Shown here in pieces: positions 57,672 to 64,000 of a stretch of DNA of 64,000 bases. Made by a program: the position numbers and the translations under genes. The stretch lies in the NCBI GenBank assembly GCA_949825065.1, contig OX463847.1, positions 32,936,115-33,000,114 of the forward strand. Reading direction: 5' to 3'. Position 1 is the stretch's first letter. The number at the start of each line of letters is the position of its first letter. Source of the DNA: Odontocerum albicorne (taxonomy: Eukaryota; Arthropoda; Insecta; Trichoptera; Odontoceridae). The notes under the pieces were generated by a model. That model worked only from the letters and a program-made list of their open reading frames with translations. It was not told where the DNA came from and did not search any database.

Positions 57672-57785
57672 AAGTCATACAACTTCCGTGTTGTAGTAGA
57701 TAACACATGTTTCCAGTTCGATTCCCACTGGTGGCTAAATTTTTCAAAATATATTTTCAGTTTGGTTTTCACTAAGCCATCTTTG
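57672..57785 (+). repeat. tRNA-headed SINE, 3' truncated
   Basis: Plus strand: CAACTTCCGTGTTGTAGTAG (A-box side), CAGTTCGATTCCCACTGG (B box), then CAGTTTGGTTTTCACTAAG, the block after the head. The tail is eroded. Confidence 0.68.
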
Positions 57786-57889
57786 ACGTCTTACTAATGT
57801 ATTAACCCACTAGATTTACTCTACATAGCGAAAGTGTTATATAATAAATATATACTTATGTACTTATTAGTTTTAATTTATTTCTCCAC

Positions 57890-58140
57890 GGAACGCCAAT
57901 GGTGATGCTGCCGGCACACTGTTCAGTCTCGGCATTTTGCCTCCCTGATCTTCATTTCGCTTTGCGATGGCCACTCTCGTTTGTTAGAATAAATGGCGGG
58001 AATTATGACGAAAAGGCAGGAGGATCTGTCTTCGTCCACTTGGGTGGCATGGAAACCGACAGGGCTGACTTGAATGTGCATTTTTATCAGATTCACATTG
58101 ATGACATTTTTTTTCCAAACCATTTTAGTTGGAAAAAATA
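57890..58140. other. GC-rich island, possible exon or promoter
   Basis: A sharp local rise in G+C with long frames on both strands (plus 57899-58141, minus 57923-58123). Neither peptide is familiar and no splice pair is convincing. About 80 bp downstream a good acceptor (CTTTATTTTCAG, ending 58221) is followed by a 33-codon open frame. It could be part of a gene. Confidence 0.35.
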
Positions 58141-59841
58141 AATAAGTGAAATTGTTTGGAATATTTTTGATTGAACATTAACTACTTAAAAATGAAAATA
58201 AAACAACCAACTTTATTTTCAGACACCAGCCCTATTGGAATGAAAAAAAAACGGAGCGTTGTATACTGCTCTAGACATACGAATTGTTGCGCAAAGCGCA
58301 AACTAAATCATCTCAGTTTTTAACCAGCTTGAGATATTACGCTATTATTACTTGTCAAAATAAAAACAAAATAAACAAACTTGATTACGAAAACTGCAGC
58401 GTTATCAAAACGTCGGCATCATAAGCCAAACTATGTAGTACAACACTTCGAAAGATCTTGTACAACTGATTTAATGTTTTTTTAAATAATTCAAAACAGA
58501 TAAAATATTGTTTTGCCTTCAACATCTTGTTATCAATCTATCTTTTATATCTTTGTAAAGGTTTTATTTGTGTATTTGTAACTGTACGATACTTATAACG
58601 CACTTATTTCAATAACAACAATTAAAATCTAAAAAACTGTATTCTTGATAACGCGAGCTTGGACGTATAAAATCGTAAGCAGTATTATTAACAATTACAC
58701 CTGTTTAATTTCATCGGGATTTGTTACGTCACAGGTTAAAGCGCTCTCAAATGAGTGTTTTGATGAGTATTTAAAACTTTACTAAACATATTGGTTTTCC
58801 AGATTTATAACTTGGTTGAAAAAAAAGTGTCATATTTTTTTATGTAAAAAAGAAAACAACGTGATATGCATAAACCTATTATTTTGTTAAATAAAAGGGC
58901 TGATAAATCTGAGACACTGCCCCTGTAGATCACGAGCACCAATCTGCTAACATCCTGTCCGAGTATCTTCTGCAAATTGTAAGCTTAGTCCTTAATCGTC
59001 TTCGGGAGAAATTTTAATAATATACAGCGCTTTGTTGGAAATGTTATTTGGTTGGCTGGTGCAACATCGTTTACAATAATATTTACATCAAACGTTTTCA
59101 AAAGTTATTTTCTATATTGATTAAATTGGAACGTATATCATATTGAAAGGTTTTAATCATTGTTTTTAACTTAACTGACAGTTTTATGTAAAAGATAATG
59201 TACTCGTATAGTAGATATTGGATACTAAACAATAAAAACTGATTCAATACTATATTAAAAAATTAACTATGTTTAATACTATATTACATTAAATAAGGTT
59301 TTCGTGGTATTAGATTTTTCTTAACGATTTTTTTACTTAAAATACTCGATATGCTCATGTTCAGATAACTTCATATCGCAAATTGATTCAACAATTAAGA
59401 AATATATAAAATTAATACTGAATTTTTCCTCTTCTCGGAAATTCTAGATGAAATTAGCGAAAGACAAAAAGGGGTGGGGAAATAAATTGGTAATTTCAGA
59501 AAGTTAAAAAAAAGATTTAAATTATTATAAAGAGTTGATAGATAGGTGGTTTCAAGCTGAACTAAGGATCAAAAAGAGAATGAAGGATATTTTCAGCGCG
59601 ACGATCCAACGATCCAATAGGTTTTGGATTGTTTTTTTTTTTCGTATTACACTTATAAACGCAACAAGGAATTTTATTTTTTCATAAACTTCAGGGTATT
59701 ACTCCCTATAAGGATGAAGTTGTATCGTTTCTACGTCTCGTAATGATACACAAGAGTTTTCCTTTTTGCTTTTCATTAAATAGCTGATTTGTGCCATTTT
59801 ATTTTATCACCCGAATTCACACAGTGCCTTTCTAATTACAG
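58141..59841. other. AT-rich stretch, no supported gene
   Basis: Apart from the acceptor-like site ending at 58221, I see nothing. Confidence 0.4.
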
Positions 59842-59943
59842 ATCATGGACCCGTCCTTTCCATGTTTGGTGTGAATTGAATAAAAAAATGTGTTGTCTTC
59901 CATACGAAACTTTTTCAATGGAATACACTATGCCATTTTTGAG
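59842..59943 (+). CDS. Candidate internal exon, plus strand
   Basis: Acceptor GCCTTTCTAATTACAG ends at 59841 and donor GAG then GTAAGTG follows at 59944, both near consensus. The 102-nt block has one open frame of 33 complete codons (SWTRPFHVWCELNKKMCC then LPYETFSMEYTMPFLR); the other two have stops. Length is a multiple of three. I do not recognise the peptide. It could be a coding exon, a non-coding exon or chance. It is on the opposite strand from the 27065-27223 exon, so they would be different genes. Confidence 0.3.
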
Positions 59944-61499
59944 GTAAGTGAAAGCAGAGTCTTATACAATTATATTTATGATATGTAAGCAATATTAGAT
60001 TAAATAATGTATAAAAAAGTAAAAAGTATCGAAATTAAGATAAAAAATTTAATTCGTTAGGTTATTTATTATTTAAAAATTGTTTATATTTATAAAAATT
60101 GTAATGGTAACAGAGTGTTCAGAATTGCTAATAAAAATATATTCCAATCTAACAAGACCTTAAAAACTAATTGAACTAAAATAGATTATGTATGTTAGTT
60201 AATAATAGGTACGCAAAAGAATATAAACATCTTAAATGTATCAAATGAGGCACATCAATTCAACATTTGAAATTTTCCCTGTACAGCATAAAACTTAAAT
60301 AAAATTCCACGATAATGAATATATTAAGTTAAATTGATTAATAAAATTTTACTTCAGCAAAAATATGTCAAGTCCAGGTGCAATAAGGACATCAATATTT
60401 TTATTGGAAATCTTTGTAAAAGTCGAAACCTTTCCAGCTAACTCCTTTTCTCTACTATTTACTAATAGGACCACAGCGTAATGGGGATGATGATTTTTGT
60501 ATTAAGTTAAAGACATGCTCTTAGTTAATTATTAAGGGAAGATTATTGGTAAATTTATATTTTAACATAATTTAATGTCAAGAAAAAAAACAAATTACTA
60601 AGTCCGATCGAAATGTAACTTGCCATTAAATTAATTTTTCTACTAGAAATGGAAATTTATTAGATTCGTCTGAAAATTTTTTAAATAAATATGTTACAAA
60701 TTCAATACTTCTTTTGTACTTAACAATAAAATAAGTGAAAACAAAGCGAAGTAAAATATTTTACATTTAAAGTAAGAAATGTACTCGTTTAAGGATAGCC
60801 AGATTACAGGCACTTTCAAATATGTTTAATTCCGCAAAAAAGACCGAATCGTGAGAGATGATGGTTCGTTTTGTGAGAGCTTTTGCCCGTCCCAAGCAAT
60901 TAACGTGCAGCTTTGAGCTTTGAACGGGCTTTTGAATTTCGCGTTTCGCATGCTTGTCCATTGGCCACTTTGTAGAATTAGCAATTACAAGATGATCGTC
61001 GTTGTAGGTAAGAGGTGTTCAACTTTTGGTAGATGAAAATCCAACAAATATACGAGTATTTGGTAAAAAAAAGTATTATTAATACACTATCAGAATCTAT
61101 ACTTTTTACGTATATGAGATTTTGTGTTTTATCAAGATTTGCTTAAAAAAATGATTTTTTAACGAAAAGTTCGTGATTGCTTTGACACGTGTGTTTTTTT
61201 AGAATGGATAAATGTAATTTCAATCAAGTAATTTGTCCAACGATTCCTGATATTGTTAAAGCAAATCTTAACTTGCGCAATTTTCATTAGAACGTATAAA
61301 ATTAGATGGATTAAAAAACAATTAAGATAGATATAAAATTAAGGAAATCATCAAAAATGTTACTTTTGATTAGCATACATTGACCTTCCACTAATTTCGG
61401 TCGACTAATTTACTAGTGTCAACTTAATTTAATCGCAATTTATATACGAGTATTTCAGTTATCAAATAATGCATACATATACGAGTATATCATTACGCC
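59944..61499. other. AT-rich stretch, no supported gene
   Basis: A GC-richer patch at 60785-60965 has a 64-codon reverse frame and, on the plus strand, a donor-like GTAG/GTAAGAGG at about 61008. Not enough to call. Confidence 0.4.
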
Positions 61500-61790
61500 G
61501 TATTGCTTGCGGGGTACGTGGAAAGAAGATATCTCCAAATATCCTATCCATGTAAACAACTTTCACCTCCTTCAGATTCATACATTTTGTCATGCATAAT
61601 CTTCTATTATTCATACTTCTCATTTCATCTTCTTTCAAAATCTGATACATTTGATCCAGCTACATTAACCTCAGTCTACTTTTTCCACGCACGTCTTACA
61701 CTTTTGATTTGTATACTCGTTTTGTCATTAAAAAAAAAAATCTCTTCACACGTCTAAACCATCTAAACGCTCCTCCTTCTTCACGTTGGA
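61500..61790 (-). pseudogene. LINE C-terminal end
   Basis: In reverse: SMNNRRLCMTKCMNLKEVKV then VYMDRIFGDIFFP, matching STRNRRACMRxLMNVEEAKxVCKDRxxW of the abundant family. The 3' end is at about 61500. Upstream sequence (61650-61790) matches 10580-10700. Confidence 0.7.
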
Positions 61791-61814
61791 ATTTCAATAA
61801 AAACCCGGAAGACT

Positions 61815-62100
61815 ATTGATAACATTTAGTTAAAGGATTCAAATATACTTTGGGCATGTAGCCAGTAAGAACAACGAAAGTCTCGAGAAATTGGTTATCT
61901 CAGGGAAAGTTGATGGAAAGCCAGTAAGAGAAGGATCTTACAAGATGGATACACTAAATGAAGGAGCTTACACGGTTCTCATTCAACGCTGCATTTAACA
62001 TGATTCAAGACCGGGAAAAATGATGACCAATTATGTACTAAGTTCTAGACATAGTAGAAGACTACGCCGCTCAGAATTGAGCATGAGATGAAAAACAAGA
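61815..62100 (+). pseudogene. Jockey/RTE-like reverse transcriptase C-terminus, plus strand
   Basis: Plus strand: IYFGHVASKNNESLEKLVIS, GKVDGKPVREGSYKMDTLNE, a stop near 61998, and then a degraded tail to about 62093. This matches KFFGHVARxxxSLERLVVxGKVEGKRxRGRxPxRWxDQI. CpG-type changes explain several stops. It sits within 30 bp of a minus-strand LINE copy. Confidence 0.75.
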
Positions 62101-64000
62101 TATGATAGTATAAAATTTAAAAAACGCTATATTAAGATAAATAATTTTAACATTTTTATGGAACAGTTGTTGGAAACGTCTGTCGAAGATTTGTAGAAAA
62201 CAAAGCATATTTTCCCGTAAATGGTTTCCGAGAAAAGATTATATAATGGTTAAGTCTCTTCTTTTTATTTTCCATCTGTATAAAATGAGATTTGGAGATG
62301 TTTGAATTTTTAAATTGAAAAATTAAGGAGCAAGAAGCGTTTAGTCTACATCACCTCATTTCTCAGCCGAGACAAAAGCTTTTTCGTAAATCCCAAAGAA
62401 TTAGATGAAAAGAAAATAATGAGAGTTAAAGAGGAGATTTTTAAATTTAAAAAAATCTGGATTTCTTATCTAATTAGTACTAATGGATATTTTTTTAATA
62501 CAGTTACAGACAAGAATAATTATTAATGTAATTTTTATATTCAATATATTTTCACTAATATAATTATAAATAACGGGTTGTTTGTTTTTAAAGAATTAAT
62601 TATTTGGATTTTTTGTTGCATAATAATATTATTTTTTTTTAAATCTTTAATTTTTCTGTTAACAGGTATCAAAAAAGTAAGTATACATATATGTATATTA
62701 AATAAATCTTGTTTTTCAACGTTTTGAACTTGTCATATATTGAAATATTCGTGTAATATTTACTAGTACGTATATCGAAAATTAAAAACCTCTTTAATAA
62801 ATTTTAAAAATAAATGTTGATTTTTTTATGTATTGTTTATGTACTGTTTCATTAAATAGCACATAATTGCATTTGTTGTTTAAACTTTAATTTTTTACAT
62901 AACATTAATTATGAAATTAATTCTTTTAAGAATATCAGTTTATTTTCTATTAAAAAATGTTCAGGAAAACATAACTTGATCTTTTCTGCTCATTAATTTC
63001 TTTGGTAACAAATAAAAAGTCAAACATAGAATGTAAACAAAAGTTAAAAAAATATTGATCAAACACTTATAAATATCAGTTACAAAAAAACTAACGGTTT
63101 GATTAATTTAAAATTTTAAAACAATTATTTACTTTAAATAAAAAAAGGCTTTCATTTCAGGTGTTTATTTGTTTAAAATAAGGTTTCAAATAAAAAAAAA
63201 TGATATTTATCCAAGAAACAAAAAAAAAAAAAAAACAAAAATAGGTACGTAAGAAATTGATGAATTTCTTTCAACAGATGCAGGAAACAGAGAAAGAGAA
63301 ATGAAAATAACAATAATAAAAAGAGTGTTTGCGTGTACAAGAGAGATAAAATGGATAGATTTATGGTGTTAGTATTGGAAGAATCTGTTTTATTGGAAAC
63401 GTGAAAATGCCTTTCGGGAGTTTCAGTGTGCTGTATCTTCAGATTGGCGGTTTTCGTATAATATTGAAATGTCAAGATTTTTAATTAGCTAAAATAAATT
63501 GTTAAATAAATTATGTTCTTTAAATAAATATACTCGTATTTGACAAAACTAAGGGAAATCAAATTGTTAAAATTGTGATGAGGAATTTGTTATATTGAAT
63601 TTACAATATAACTCATTTTGAGAAATCAAAGTGTGAACATTTGAATAAGGCTTACAATGAGTGTTTGAAACAGTTTTCATACGACAATAAGTATTGTTCA
63701 GAGTTGTCGAGCCTTTCAATTAAAATCTCATTTATTTACATTTCTATTTTGCTAGAGAAGATACAAAAATGAAAAACAATTTGATACTGTTTTTAAATAA
63801 GTCATTAAAATGATTTATTAATTTACTTCATCAACTGTAGATGTCAACTTGACATACAATATTCTATTCCATTTTTGTGTTCAATTATACAATAAAATTG
63901 ATAATAAAAGTGGTAAATTTTAAATATTCACCTTATCTAGCAGTTATTCATTCAAATTTTCTTCATTAAACAGTTAACTTTGTGAAATATAATATGACTA
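62101..64000. other. AT-rich stretch, no supported gene
   Basis: Two AG|GT sites after T-rich tracts (62664 and 63161) could be splice or recursive-splice sites. The reverse frame 63173-63475 is low-complexity. Nothing firm. Confidence 0.4.

Noticed and set aside
62664..62682. Recursive splice site or 11-nt microexon at AACAG|GTATC...GTAAGT
   Set aside because: T-rich AG|GT sites are common by chance at this base composition, and there is no supporting exon nearby.

Overview
The window is a 64 kb AT-rich (roughly 70% A+T by eye) eukaryotic contig with a 200-N scaffold gap at 42268-42467. Its repeats (mariner elements including DD41D-like ones, hAT, piggyBac, a Penelope-like element with a GIY-YIG endonuclease, RTE/Jockey-like non-LTR retrotransposon fragments, and a tRNA-headed SINE family) point to an arthropod, most likely an insect. 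No complete host gene is visible. The window reads as intergenic DNA or very long introns. The one convincing host coding exon is at 27065-27223 on the minus strand: it is 159 nt, has consensus splice sites and one open frame. A second, weaker candidate lies at 59842-59943 on the plus strand.

Layout. 1-7.8 kb: a LINE-containing insertion with a 13-bp target-site duplication, then older minus-strand reverse-transcriptase fragments. 9.4-14 kb: a homogeneous 55-bp minisatellite (18 units), LINE 3' ends in both orientations, and 25-bp and ~82-bp degenerate tandem repeats. 14.8-24.5 kb: a TA-flanked mariner deletion derivative, a 1.06-kb hAT with an 8-bp duplication, a mariner fragment, a palindromic head-to-head mariner, a fold-back element, and a 15-bp minisatellite. 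25.8-34.6 kb: a nested 39-bp repeat, the minus-strand exon, several SINEs, LINE fragments, a decayed Penelope endonuclease, and a 43-bp hairpin-bearing repeat. 35-46.7 kb: a second TA-flanked mariner (DD41D spacing), LINE 3' ends, a (TA)n tract next to a Penelope-like element with a 344-codon open frame, the gap, and a decayed piggyBac with TTAA ends and one duplicated terminus. 46.7-64 kb: mostly unrecognised AT-rich DNA with scattered SINEs, an 81-bp triplication, LINE 3' ends, and an 82-bp hairpin.

The genes form no common pathway. The coding signal is almost all from transposons at different stages of decay, and the non-autonomous derivatives keep exactly the ends needed for mobilisation in trans. 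The most unusual signals are: (i) an octamer TACGAGTA found 25 times, far above base-composition expectation; (ii) hammerhead-ribozyme-like cores at Penelope-element ends; (iii) the head-to-head mariner palindrome; (iv) the tandem duplication of a piggyBac terminus.
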